A stretch of 32,532 bases of DNA from Rhodospirillales bacterium (lineage in GTDB: Bacteria > Pseudomonadota > Alphaproteobacteria > Rhodospirillales > JAPHRK01): positions 1-32,532 of the forward strand of contig JAPHRK010000073.1 in the NCBI GenBank assembly GCA_026196105.1, in the 5' to 3' direction. The notes under the pieces were generated by a model, which saw only the letters and a list, made by a program, of their open reading frames with translations, was not told the DNA's origin and did not search any database. Of the stretch, positions 7,912-15,708 are shown piece by piece. Both the position numbers and the translations under genes were made by a program. How positions within the stretch are numbered: the stretch's first letter is position 1; each line of letters begins with the position of its first letter.

Positions 7912-8802
7912 TTAGTTATCCAACAAATAAGTGATGATCGCTTTTCTGTCAGCTGGGGTCAGCATGCCCGTTCCTTCGCGGACATATAACCCCATTGAGC
8001 CTGAAACAAAATCTCCATCTGGTTTCATACCCACTTGTAACAGGAAACTAAGGTCAGATTCTGACCATTTACCAATTCCAGTTTCTGGTGCATTGGTAAT
8101 ATTTGGGATTTTCTCTCTGGCAAAACTTTTAGAGACACCGCTTAGGTGATTACTTGTTTCCAGGCCCCCAAACAGGGTGCGAGGTGTATGGCACTCCCCA
8201 CAATGACCTGGGCCATTAACAATGTAGGCTCCCCGGTTCCAGGCTTCTGATTTGTTGGAATTTCCCTTCAGAGGGCTCTCATCAAAATAAAGCCATTTCC
8301 AAAGGGTAAGGCCTCGGCGTTGATTAAAAGGAAACGTAAGGTCATGATCCACTACTTGGGTCTTAACGGGCGTGACACTATCCAGGTAGGCTTTTAGATC
8401 AGCCACGTCTTGTGTGGTCATTTTACTGTAAGCGTTATAGGGGAAGGATGGAAAATAATGACTGCCTTCTGGAGAAATGCCTTGAGTAAGGGCCTTTGAA
8501 AAAGTTTTGAGGTCCCAACCACCAATCCCAGAAGTTTTATCCGGGGTAATGTTAGGAGTGATAAAAACTCCAAACGGCGTTTGCATCTTGTAACCGCCGG
8601 CAAGGAATTTTCCGCCGTTTTTGCTATCCGTATGACAGGCAACACACCCGGCAACCCTGATGACATATTTACCTCGCTCAGGATCACCTTTAATGGTTTC
8701 AAATGAGCGCTCTTGAGATGACGTCCACATGTAAGGCAAAGCCAAATAAACAATGAGGCCTACGAAAACTGTCAGAAAGAGAAAATAACGGCCAAATAGC
8801 AT
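7912..8802 (-). CDS. Membrane-anchored diheme cytochrome c
   Basis: This 296-residue protein has an uncleaved N-terminal anchor at about residues 7-25 and two cytochrome c domains facing the periplasm. Heme-binding motifs are CVACH at 53-57 and CGECH at 201-205. The organisation resembles the cytochrome c subunits of membrane alcohol or gluconate dehydrogenases and related diheme electron carriers, including the ITPNITPD motif after the first heme. It should pass electrons from a periplasmic donor to the respiratory chain; the donor is not encoded next to it. It lies 11 bp downstream of the cytochrome c' gene and is probably cotranscribed with it. Confidence 0.88.
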   Translation of the reverse strand: MLFGRYFLFLTVFVGLIVYLALPYMWTSSQERSFETIKGDPERGKYVIRVAGCVACHTDSKNGGKFLAGGYKMQTPFGVFITPNITPDKTSGIGGWDLKTFSKALTQGISPEGSHYFPSFPYNAYSKMTTQDVADLKAYLDSVTPVKTQVVDHDLTFPFNQRRGLTLWKWLYFDESPLKGNSNKSEAWNRGAYIVNGPGHCGECHTPRTLFGGLETSNHLSGVSKSFAREKIPNITNAPETGIGKWSESDLSFLLQVGMKPDGDFVSGSMGLYVREGTGMLTPADRKAIITYLLDN

Positions 8803-8813
8803 GAGGTAATGCC

Positions 8814-9269
8814 TTAATTTTTCTTCTTACGAAAATCCGTATGGCAATCCCCACAGGTTTTTGCCATGAGGACAAAATTCATCTGGGTTGGATCCTCAGC
8901 CAAGGTTTTTGCTCTCACGGGCAGCTGATTTGCCAGCTCTTTAAAGCGCTCTGGGCGTTCCCAGATAAAAGGCAAAGCTTCTGTCGGCCCTTGCAAACTC
9001 CCTTTTGGGAATAGCTTAAGCAATTTTTCCCCACCAATACTTTCAATAACCTTGGTTAGTTTTGCTACTTCTTCGGGGTCGTTTGCTGCCTGTCCCGTAA
9101 AGATAGCTTTAAGCTTTTTCATTGCCACACCAGCATATTTCATGGTTTCCATGCGTTGCATCACGATACCAGATGCCCCTTCATGGGCATGAATTTCAGC
9201 CAGAGGAGCCACCGTGGAAAAGACGGTTAAGGCCAAAAAGGAAAGGGATAATCTGTGTCTTGTTGCCAT
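8814..9269 (-). CDS. Cytochrome c' family protein
   Basis: This 151-residue protein has a cleavable signal peptide (about residues 1-28, ending AEIHA-HE). A four-helix-bundle-type body follows, with the heme motif near the C-terminus: CGDCH at 139-143, then TDFRKKK. A C-terminal CxxCHxxFR is diagnostic of class II cytochromes c'. These periplasmic proteins bind NO and other small ligands and are linked to nitrosative stress defence in some bacteria. AAGGA precedes the ATG at a spacing of about 8. It is the first gene of a two-gene operon with the diheme cytochrome. Confidence 0.85.
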   Translation of the reverse strand: MATRHRLSLSFLALTVFSTVAPLAEIHAHEGASGIVMQRMETMKYAGVAMKKLKAIFTGQAANDPEEVAKLTKVIESIGGEKLLKLFPKGSLQGPTEALPFIWERPERFKELANQLPVRAKTLAEDPTQMNFVLMAKTCGDCHTDFRKKKN

Positions 9270-10040
9270 TTAACTATCCTTATATTTTTATGCTTGAGTA
9301 GTTTAGGTAAGGACTAAGAGGGCGATTTTGAAGCTATAAGGACTCTTTTAGCTGACTCCCTGATCTGCTGTCACAATCAAACACCCAAATTTTAACATGA
9401 GCCACGTGCCTTTCATGAATAAGCCAAGGTTTTAATCCAGATCCTTTCAAGACATTTACAACCATTGTTATTCTTGTTATTGCTTCCTAAGTTATAACGG
9501 CTCTTGAGTTTGACCCCTATAAAATGGGGGATACGGAATCTATATCAAATTTGCTGACCTTGTCTTAAATGGTTCGGCGTAGCTCTCAGATGCTTTTTTT
9601 AGATAAAGAAGTGATTTCGCCCCCACCTGGAGGCTATTCGGGAGTATCCCGTTGATTACCTCAAAAGTGTTCAAACGAGAGTTTTGTTTAGTCAACAGGC
9701 TTCATGGTTTTGGGTCCCGTCTCTCGTATAAATGATCTTATGTGGTGACATGGACAACATGGGGGGCACTTACTATTCTGACTATAGGGATTTTTCCGCT
9801 CTTTATGACAGGGCTATTTTTCAGCTTATGGCGACAAAGGAAAAATAAGGTACTCTTAAATAATAGGGCCTTTCTTATCTTGGGCCTTTAGCTAACTTAT
9901 TTTGGCAATTATGGGTTCTACTTGTTTGTAAATAAAGAAATTAGATATCTTATTTGGGCCTACTAGATTCCTATTTTTCTTAGCTATCATTATCTGACCA
10001 AGTTTCCCTACCTTCGCAAATAGCTGAGCTTATAAAGCTA
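9270..10040. other. About 770-bp region without an intact gene
   Basis: Both strands are interrupted by frequent stops. Fragments on the plus strand at about 9440-9740 read as short open pieces in one frame separated by stops, for example LFLDKEVISPPPGGYSG near 9591-9650. They are followed by a hydrophobic piece at 9742-9891. This could be a decayed gene. No promoter, RNA or repeat could be assigned with confidence, apart from the expected upstream region of the cytochrome operon near 9270-9330. Confidence 0.4.
9742..9891 (+). pseudogene. Possible remnant encoding a membrane-span C-terminus
   Basis: A 49-codon frame from GTG 9742 to TAG 9889-9891 encodes a hydrophobic span (ALTILTIGIFPLFMTGLFF) followed by a basic SLWRQRKNK. 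The pattern recalls the last membrane helix of PepSY-type membrane proteins, and the fragments upstream could be other parts of such a gene. No ribosome-binding site precedes the GTG, and the frame closes at 9733. It may be decayed DNA or chance. Confidence 0.2.
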
Positions 10041-10064
10041 CAATGGGGGCAGGAGCCCCCATTG
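10041..10064 (-). terminator. Strong hairpin, probable terminator of the Spy-like gene
   Basis: CAATGGGGGC (10041-10050) and GCCCCCATTG (10055-10064) form a perfect 10-bp stem with a 4-nt loop, 13 bp after the stop of the minus-strand gene. The U-tract that would follow is poor (TAGCTTTAT), so termination efficiency is uncertain. Confidence 0.6.
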
Positions 10065-10077
10065 AGATTACGTTGAT

Positions 10078-10653
10078 TTAGTTCCGGTTGAACCGCCTTG
10101 TGCTAAACCGGGTTGGTTGACTATTTGGCAGCAAAGCTATTGCTTTGACTTTTTGTTCTTCAGTTAGTTGGCTCACAAGGGTGACCTTGGCGGCCTCAAC
10201 ATCTTTTGCCAATTCCAGGCGGGTTTCCCAGTGGCTATTTCTTAAAGCTAGGCGTTCTTCTGAGGGAAGATTGCGCATTGTGGCGGGATCCCTATTATCA
10301 CGGAAACTCTTCATCATCTCGACACCGTCTTTGATAGCCGTAATATAGGTGTCCCAAGCTGGAGTTTGGGTGCCTGTAATGCCGATTTCGGTTTTGGTTT
10401 TTTCTGCCCAGGCCTCATCAAAAGTCACAGACATTTTAACGGCGGGTCCAAAACCACCCATTCTTCCTGATTGGCCCCTTTGTCCCATCTGTCCACCACC
10501 CATTTTATTATAGGGACAGTCACTCATCATCATGGGGCCATTACCGCCGCGACCCATTCCATATCCACCAGGACCGGCGATAGCTGATTGGACGGCTACA
10601 GCACCGATTGCGATGGCTGATACCAGACCGATAATTTTAAAAGTGGTTCTCAT
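10078..10653 (-). CDS. Periplasmic Spy/CpxP-like (LTxxQ) protein
   Basis: This 191-residue protein has a signal peptide (about 1-26, AIGAVAVQSAIA). A Gly/Met/Gln-rich segment at about 28-72 (MGRGGNGPMMM and similar) could bind metal. A helical domain follows, carrying an LTEEQ match to the LTxxQ motif near residue 163. Proteins of this family act as periplasmic chaperones or metal-stress sensors (Spy, CpxP, CnrX/ZraP relatives). AGGAGGG sits 4-5 bases before the ATG, an excellent ribosome-binding site that suggests high expression. A 15-bp dyad lies about 85-100 bp upstream. No two-component regulator is adjacent. The family call is moderate; the ligand is unknown. Confidence 0.72.
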   Translation of the reverse strand: MRTTFKIIGLVSAIAIGAVAVQSAIAGPGGYGMGRGGNGPMMMSDCPYNKMGGGQMGQRGQSGRMGGFGPAVKMSVTFDEAWAEKTKTEIGITGTQTPAWDTYITAIKDGVEMMKSFRDNRDPATMRNLPSEERLALRNSHWETRLELAKDVEAAKVTLVSQLTEEQKVKAIALLPNSQPTRFSTRRFNRN

Positions 10654-11055
10654 AATACCCTCCTACCTAAAAATCTTTGATAGGAGCATTAAAGGCCAGA
10701 ACTGTTGCACAGTGATGTCTAAAAACCCTGAGATTTGTAACTGATTGTTACGAACCTAGTATGGCGGACAATATTTCTCACGATCGGCATCTAGGTCAGA
10801 GGTGGTAGGCGTTTTTTCGGATCCAGTTAATGAGATTTTTGCCATACGCACAGTGCCAACAACGAGGTTTTCAGCTGGAATCAAGAATCAGAAAGCCTGA
10901 AAGGGAGCCTTTGGTATTCACTTTTAAGAGCCTCCAAAGCTGACAATATAGATTATGATTACTGGTATACAACAAAAATAGCTTGGTAATTGAGCGAAAC
11001 CGCGTAGACTTTATTTCGTATTTGGTAATTTATTTACCGGAAATAATTGAAAATT
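10654..11055. other. About 400-bp intergenic region
   Basis: This interval holds the upstream region of the Spy-like gene, including the GTAAC dyad at 10737-10751, and the 3' flank of the hydrolase gene. Short frames such as the 37 codons from about 10832 have no ribosome-binding site and no recognisable homology. No RNA or terminator stands out. Confidence 0.4.
10737..10751. promoter_or_regulatory. GTAAC-N5-GTTAC dyad upstream of the Spy-like gene
   Basis: A perfect inverted repeat, GTAAC (10737-10741) and GTTAC (10747-10751) with a 5-bp centre, lies 84-98 bp upstream of the Spy-like start on the minus strand. It is a plausible operator for an envelope- or metal-stress regulator. The function is inferred from position only. 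Confidence 0.3.
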
Positions 11056-11907
11056 TTATTGGATTAAGAGTGGAAGTAACTTATCCCAACTATCTGCCCA
11101 ACAACAATCATGATCATAATCATCAATAACCGTTACTTGATGCTCTACATTTGCGCCAAGCTTAGATAGATAGGCGTCGAAAATAGTTCGAGGAACGATT
11201 TTATCTTTCTCGCCAATTAGGTGATGCTGCGGAAGTAATGAAAGTGTGTTTATATAATCTATTGGGTTTAACGAACCAGCAAGGGGAGAAACTGAATGAT
11301 GTTTGGTCCATCTCTTATGATCTAAAATCCCTGCAACCGTTACTAAACGTTCAACATCACTTCGACGAGCCGCAACTAGAGCAGCCACGGTCCCTCCGCC
11401 AGAAAATCCAACTAACCTAATTTTATCAAAACTATTCAATCGACTATAGTAGGTTATTGCTTGGTTAGTTGAAGATATTACCTCTTCAGCAAATCGATGG
11501 CTGGTCCAGTAGTGCACAGAACAACGTCGATCATCTTGGCCAATATATTGACAGGGTCGGCCTATATATAGAACAGCATTTGAATCGTCTTTAACAGCCA
11601 GTTGTAACCCAATGGGTCTGATTGGTGTGGGGTCTAGGCTAGGAGTTGATCTGTTTGCCCAAGCATGCCCATCGCCCTCGATGTAGACTGTCAAAATATT
11701 ATTATGTTTTGGGGAAGCTCGATGGAATGTCTGAAGTAAAAATTTATCAGTCTTAATGGTTTGCGAGCTAAATCCAGATTTTTTAGCTAAATCAAAGGCT
11801 CTGGAGCTATAGTCAAAGAAATAGGGCTTGCACCCAGAAGTCAGAAGAAGTGCTACGGCAATAAAAAAGGGGCTTGCCATATATGACAAGCCCCTAATTT
11901 TTTGCAT
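11056..11907 (-). CDS. Alpha/beta-hydrolase-fold lipoprotein
   Basis: In this 283-residue protein the N-terminus has basic residues, a hydrophobic stretch and the lipobox LLTSGC, with Cys26 as the lipidation site. A nucleophile elbow GFSGGG places Ser169. Candidate acid and base are Asp235 (GEKDKIVP) and His266 (YDHDCCW), consistent with a serine hydrolase triad. The substrate is unknown. ATG at 11907 starts 11 bp after the beta-barrel gene stop and has no good ribosome-binding site. The first codons contain an intrinsic terminator hairpin. An internal ATG (residue 10) lies at the 3' edge of the hairpin loop, but that start would remove the basic n-region of the signal peptide, so 11907 is preferred. 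Confidence 0.75.
   Translation of the reverse strand: MQKIRGLSYMASPFFIAVALLLTSGCKPYFFDYSSRAFDLAKKSGFSSQTIKTDKFLLQTFHRASPKHNNILTVYIEGDGHAWANRSTPSLDPTPIRPIGLQLAVKDDSNAVLYIGRPCQYIGQDDRRCSVHYWTSHRFAEEVISSTNQAITYYSRLNSFDKIRLVGFSGGGTVAALVAARRSDVERLVTVAGILDHKRWTKHHSVSPLAGSLNPIDYINTLSLLPQHHLIGEKDKIVPRTIFDAYLSKLGANVEHQVTVIDDYDHDCCWADSWDKLLPLLIQ
11863..11894 (-). terminator. Intrinsic terminator of the beta-barrel gene, inside the hydrolase 5' coding region
   Basis: On the minus strand GGGGCTTGTC, loop ATATAT and GGCAAGCCCC form a 10-bp stem (one G-U pair), followed by six T residues (11863-11868). The mirror strand also carries TAATTTTTT, so it may work in both directions. It lies 25-50 bp after the beta-barrel stop at 11919, but also within codons 5-15 of the hydrolase. 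Confidence 0.8.
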
Positions 11908-11918
11908 TGTTCTAAATT

Positions 11919-13097
11919 TTAGAATTCAACGCGTAACCGAACTAAGCCTGTGTGCTCAGAATAATTCTCTCTGAGCAACATGGTGTTGCCTTGAATTGTA
12001 CCTGTAATATTAGGAGCAATAGCAAGGTTCAAACCAAGGGTCGCACCGAGACCAAAGTTATCATCAGCAGGTGTTGTTTGGTTAGTAGCAACAACAACGT
12101 CCGTTTTCGTGAAATCATACTCAGCTGTTAGGCCAATATATGGTTGAACTTTACCTTTTGTATAAGCTGCACTAGCACCCAAGCGAGCTTGGCCCAGTTT
12201 AGACGATGTCTTAGCTACCGCCACTGTAGTAGCATCGGTACCGGTTTCGGTGTAAGCATCGCGATCCTCTTTACTGTAGAGAGCGCCAAGACTTCCGCCC
12301 AGTGTCCAATCTTTGTAAGGGCGACTATATACTGCATCAATGGTTCCAAAAACACGTGAGCCATCAGTTTCACCAGAGAAAATCGTACTGTTACTTGCGT
12401 CTTTTCTGGTTGTGTCATAGTTAAGCTTTGAATAACCAACCGTCGCATCAATGCTGAAGTTCTTATTGAGATCAATGGAGATGTAAGGAGAAACGACAAA
12501 CCCTTTACCATCAATATCACCAAGGTTGTAATCTGTATCTAGGTTAGATTTTTCATAGCCAACAGCCAAACCAACCAACATAGTTTTAGAAGCTTCATAA
12601 TCAGCCCCGATTAAGCCATTATAAACTGTCCCATCAAATTTGGTCGCTTCATTTGAATCTTCAAGTTTCGTGAAGGCGCCTTGCACCCAAACACCGACAC
12701 CTTTATCAGCGTTACCACCTGAAAGACCAAAACTACCTTGGTTAGCACTCAATCTGGTATCAGAGATGCCCATAGCGGTTTTTGCTTTTGCAGCCTTAAT
12801 CCGACTTGATATCAATGAAACGGTTTGAACAGTAGCTGCCCGAAGGGTTGCCCCAGCGGTAACAATCGCTCCTGAAGTGTTTGAAGTGTTATTGTAGGTA
12901 CAGTTTGTGCTGTAAGTAGTACGGTTTGTTGCAGTTGTTAGCCAATATGTACCGCTAGACCCGTATGTGGCATCACTACATGAATAAGCATCATAGCTAC
13001 CTTCAGTAAAAGCACTCGCATCAGGCGCTGCTGCTAGAGATAATAAAAAGGCGCTCGAACCTAACACGAGAGAGCGTCCCAAAATCTTGAAACTCAT
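11919..13097 (-). CDS. Outer-membrane autotransporter-type beta-barrel protein
   Basis: This 392-residue protein has a signal peptide ending near residue 29 (PDASA-F). A Thr/Ser/Asn-rich region lies at about 30-100. A C-terminal domain from about 130 is made of alternating amphipathic strands (GVWVQGAFTKL, NGLIGADYEAS, MLVGLAVGYEKS and others) and ends VRLRVEF. The terminal Phe and alternating pattern fit outer-membrane insertion by the Bam complex. The barrel resembles an autotransporter domain, but the passenger portion is very short, so it may be a simple barrel protein or porin-like adhesin. GGGGA precedes the ATG. A strong terminator follows the stop. Confidence 0.85.
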   Translation of the reverse strand: MSFKILGRSLVLGSSAFLLSLAAAPDASAFTEGSYDAYSCSDATYGSSGTYWLTTATNRTTYSTNCTYNNTSNTSGAIVTAGATLRAATVQTVSLISSRIKAAKAKTAMGISDTRLSANQGSFGLSGGNADKGVGVWVQGAFTKLEDSNEATKFDGTVYNGLIGADYEASKTMLVGLAVGYEKSNLDTDYNLGDIDGKGFVVSPYISIDLNKNFSIDATVGYSKLNYDTTRKDASNSTIFSGETDGSRVFGTIDAVYSRPYKDWTLGGSLGALYSKEDRDAYTETGTDATTVAVAKTSSKLGQARLGASAAYTKGKVQPYIGLTAEYDFTKTDVVVATNQTTPADDNFGLGATLGLNLAIAPNITGTIQGNTMLLRENYSEHTGLVRLRVEF

Positions 13098-13568
13098 AGT
13101 GAATCCCCACTCAAAATAAAATAAAATAAACTTAACGATGATAATAGTGATGCTACGTAGCGTGAGTCTAGTGAAAATTTGTTTTGAAAAACACGATTTG
13201 CCTAAAGTGTGACTTTTTTGTCCTATATCCGTTTATAGCTTAGATTATTTATGGTTATTTGTTACCAGAGTTTGCTTAGACAGCATAAACTTCAAAACAT
13301 CGTTCTAATTATTTTGGGTAAAATTGAGATACTTAGATGCTTGGTATAAATAACATTTACGTAAGATGCTTAGTATAATCGCATTTACTTGAGATGTTGC
13401 TAAATTTAACATCTCTACCATTATCGTAGATTAAAGATTATAGTTTAAAAAATTTACACTCTTTTAAAGACAAATTTCCATACCGCCAACTCGGGTAGTA
13501 TCTTTTTGCTTAAGCCTTATTAAGGTATTCCTTTACTCTAAAACCATCTATAACAGGTATTATCAAGA
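13098..13568. other. AT-rich 470-bp divergent intergenic region
   Basis: This region separates the divergent beta-barrel and O-antigen-ligase-like genes. It contains a short palindrome GCTACGTAGC near 13152-13161 and an imperfect tandem repeat array at 13335-13414. No ORF with a ribosome-binding site is visible. The promoters of both flanking genes should lie here. Confidence 0.5.
13335..13414. repeat. Imperfect tandem repeat ending in a 7-bp dyad
   Basis: Unit 1 (13335-13363) and unit 2 (13364-13391) share AGATGCTT-GTATAA and CATTTAC in the same order. A third, shorter unit starts AGATGTT at 13392. AGATGTT (13392-13398) and AACATCT (13408-13414) form a perfect 7-bp inverted repeat. A cluster of regulator sites for the flanking envelope genes is plausible but unproven. 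Confidence 0.5.
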
Positions 13569-15608
13569 ATGAAAAATTGGACGCCGATTTCTGCCGGAAA
13601 TGCACTCCAGGCATTTGGCCTATTATTAGCTATCATATCTGGTATATGGGCTATTCGGCCTCTTGGGTATGGAATTTGGTATCAATCTGAGCCAGTGTCT
13701 ATCGCTCTACATGGGTGTGCAGCCATTTGCGCACTAGGCCTCCTAATATCCAATTCCTTTGATAAAAACAGGGTCCATTTTCATTTTTTTGCAGTCATTC
13801 CAATATTGATCGCTGGATTATCACTTTTAATGATCCCTTTTGTGTCCCACACAGGGGGGACAATATTAGGTTCTCCTGAATTGGGACAGGGCGTGTTATG
13901 GTTTATTGAATTTTCAATCTTTTTTCTTGTAGCGCAGCACCTTTTTTCATCAAGCAACTTAGAAAAAAACCTTCTAGTTGGAGCCTGCTTATTTATAACT
14001 GCAGGGCTTACAATTCTCACAATGCTTAGCTCTGCCCAAATAGTACATTTTATCCCGTATTTCTTTCCTGATTATTTAGCTTTTCTTTCTGTGTTCACGG
14101 GAGCCATGGCCTTCTCTATATGGAGAGGTAAGTTTATAATCCTTACAATTGTGACAATTATTTGTGGTGTTACAATTGTTGTCTCTGCTAACAAGGGTGC
14201 ATTTGGTCTTACTTTTATAGTTATACCTGCTGCTTATTTCTTTTTTAAAATACTCAAATCGAACCAACTAAAACGGAAATTAAAAATAACTTTTGCTATT
14301 GCTCTTCCTTTGGCAGTCATGATTTTTATCAATGGCATTGGCGGCCTTTTACTTGTGGAACCACCGACAGAAAACGATTCAGAGCTAGACTCAGCTATTT
14401 ATTCTTTTTGGGCTACTGCAAATTCTAGATACAATCTTACAACAACGGCTTTAAAAAGCGTACAAAACCCTCCCTCAGCTATGTTAAGCGGCCAAGGGTG
14501 GGGAAGTTTTGGTGACCAACTCGCCATTAATCTCCCTATTAATAAATTTGAAGTTAGGGATGATATTGAAATTGAAGATCAACTAAACTCAGCATCAAAT
14601 TGGGATGCCGTCTGGCGTGTTGATTTTCACAGTCATAGTTACATAACTGAAGCTTTGGTATCTCTTGGAATTCCGGGGTTGATTTTCATAACGTTAATGT
14701 GGGGTGCTCCTGCAATTTGGCCTGCAGAAGGACGCAGCCTTGTCGCTGCAATATCTTCCGGCGTAGGCGCAGGTATCGCTGCTCTCTGGTTTCAGCTCCC
14801 CTTATCACTTCCTTTTTTTGCAATTGCCTGGGCAGCTCTTATAAGGAGGGATGGGCCTACTATTCTTTCAATAGAGTGGCTTAATAAAACACACATAAAG
14901 TCTCTTTTCTTTGTGAGCATGTCCATAATGTTCACAGCTGTTACAATATATAATGCTAATTTCACAAAAAATGCATATCGATTTCAGCCAGCAATGATTG
15001 AAGAGCAAGCACTTTCGAAAGATGAAATAACGTGCTTAACGTACTTTAATGATTTTGGACGTGGCGGAATTCATCTAGCTCACCGCTTAAGAACATTTAC
15101 CAAAGTCATTGTCGCTAAAAGTAATGAAGAAACTGAAATATCAGATGTGTTAGTCCAACGATTAAGAGGTTTAACATGCGCTTCTGAAGCTTATGCGAAT
15201 ACGAACCCTAGCTTTAGATTATTAAGTGCAACTGTCCTCGCCAAATCAGATTTAGCATTTTCAAATTATCCCCCAAAATTAGATGCTTTTATTAACAACT
15301 ATCTATCCAATTGGCGTTTACGGGTTGATCAAGTATTGGCTATGGCCCCAGGACGAACAGACCTCACAGCTATGTATCTACTATGGGAAGTTAAAAATGA
15401 ACGATACGAAAGCGTTTCCAGTCTAACCACTCAAATACTCGGCCAAAACCCCAATGATCCAATTGGGTTATGGTTTTCTGGCATAGCCATGATCGGAGAC
15501 CCTGATAAGGTTCAAGCTGGCTTAGATAATATGCGCTTGGCTTTAGAAAAAGGGGTTGAGCGATTCATTCCGATTGAACCTGAGGTAAAAGCATCTCTCC
15601 TTTATTAG
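13569..15608 (+). CDS. O-antigen ligase/polymerase-like membrane protein with helical C-terminus
   Basis: This 679-residue protein has about ten to twelve hydrophobic spans over residues 10-470. A large loop at about 262-360 contains DFHSHSYITEALVSLGIPG, with His354/His356. This matches the H-x-x-x...LGxxG region of Wzy_C/WaaL-type enzymes that transfer lipid-linked glycans in the periplasm. After the last span a helical, TPR-like region runs from about 490 to 679. No other polysaccharide genes adjoin it, which is unusual for this family; an orphan ligase for lipid A-core, protein glycosylation or capsule is possible. The ribosome-binding site (ACAGG) is weak. The fold is moderately certain and the acceptor unknown. 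Confidence 0.75.
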   Translation: MKNWTPISAGNALQAFGLLLAIISGIWAIRPLGYGIWYQSEPVSIALHGCAAICALGLLISNSFDKNRVHFHFFAVIPILIAGLSLLMIPFVSHTGGTILGSPELGQGVLWFIEFSIFFLVAQHLFSSSNLEKNLLVGACLFITAGLTILTMLSSAQIVHFIPYFFPDYLAFLSVFTGAMAFSIWRGKFIILTIVTIICGVTIVVSANKGAFGLTFIVIPAAYFFFKILKSNQLKRKLKITFAIALPLAVMIFINGIGGLLLVEPPTENDSELDSAIYSFWATANSRYNLTTTALKSVQNPPSAMLSGQGWGSFGDQLAINLPINKFEVRDDIEIEDQLNSASNWDAVWRVDFHSHSYITEALVSLGIPGLIFITLMWGAPAIWPAEGRSLVAAISSGVGAGIAALWFQLPLSLPFFAIAWAALIRRDGPTILSIEWLNKTHIKSLFFVSMSIMFTAVTIYNANFTKNAYRFQPAMIEEQALSKDEITCLTYFNDFGRGGIHLAHRLRTFTKVIVAKSNEETEISDVLVQRLRGLTCASEAYANTNPSFRLLSATVLAKSDLAFSNYPPKLDAFINNYLSNWRLRVDQVLAMAPGRTDLTAMYLLWEVKNERYESVSSLTTQILGQNPNDPIGLWFSGIAMIGDPDKVQAGLDNMRLALEKGVERFIPIEPEVKASLLY

Positions 15609-15708
15609 TTTAAATAATAGTTATGGAGACCGCTTTATAAAATCGGGCTTCAATTTTTTAAGCCTATAGGATGGGCAAATAATTTTATATGAGAACGGGA
15701 GAGTATAG

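Noticed and set aside
9756-9854. 32-codon ORF MDNMGGTYYSDYRDFS on the plus strand
   Set aside because: There is no ribosome-binding site, and it overlaps a more hydrophobic, more protein-like frame; neither is convincing.
15648-15668. GGCTT/AAGCC hairpin after the ligase gene
   Set aside because: The stem is only 5 bp and the T-run lies in the loop rather than after the stem.
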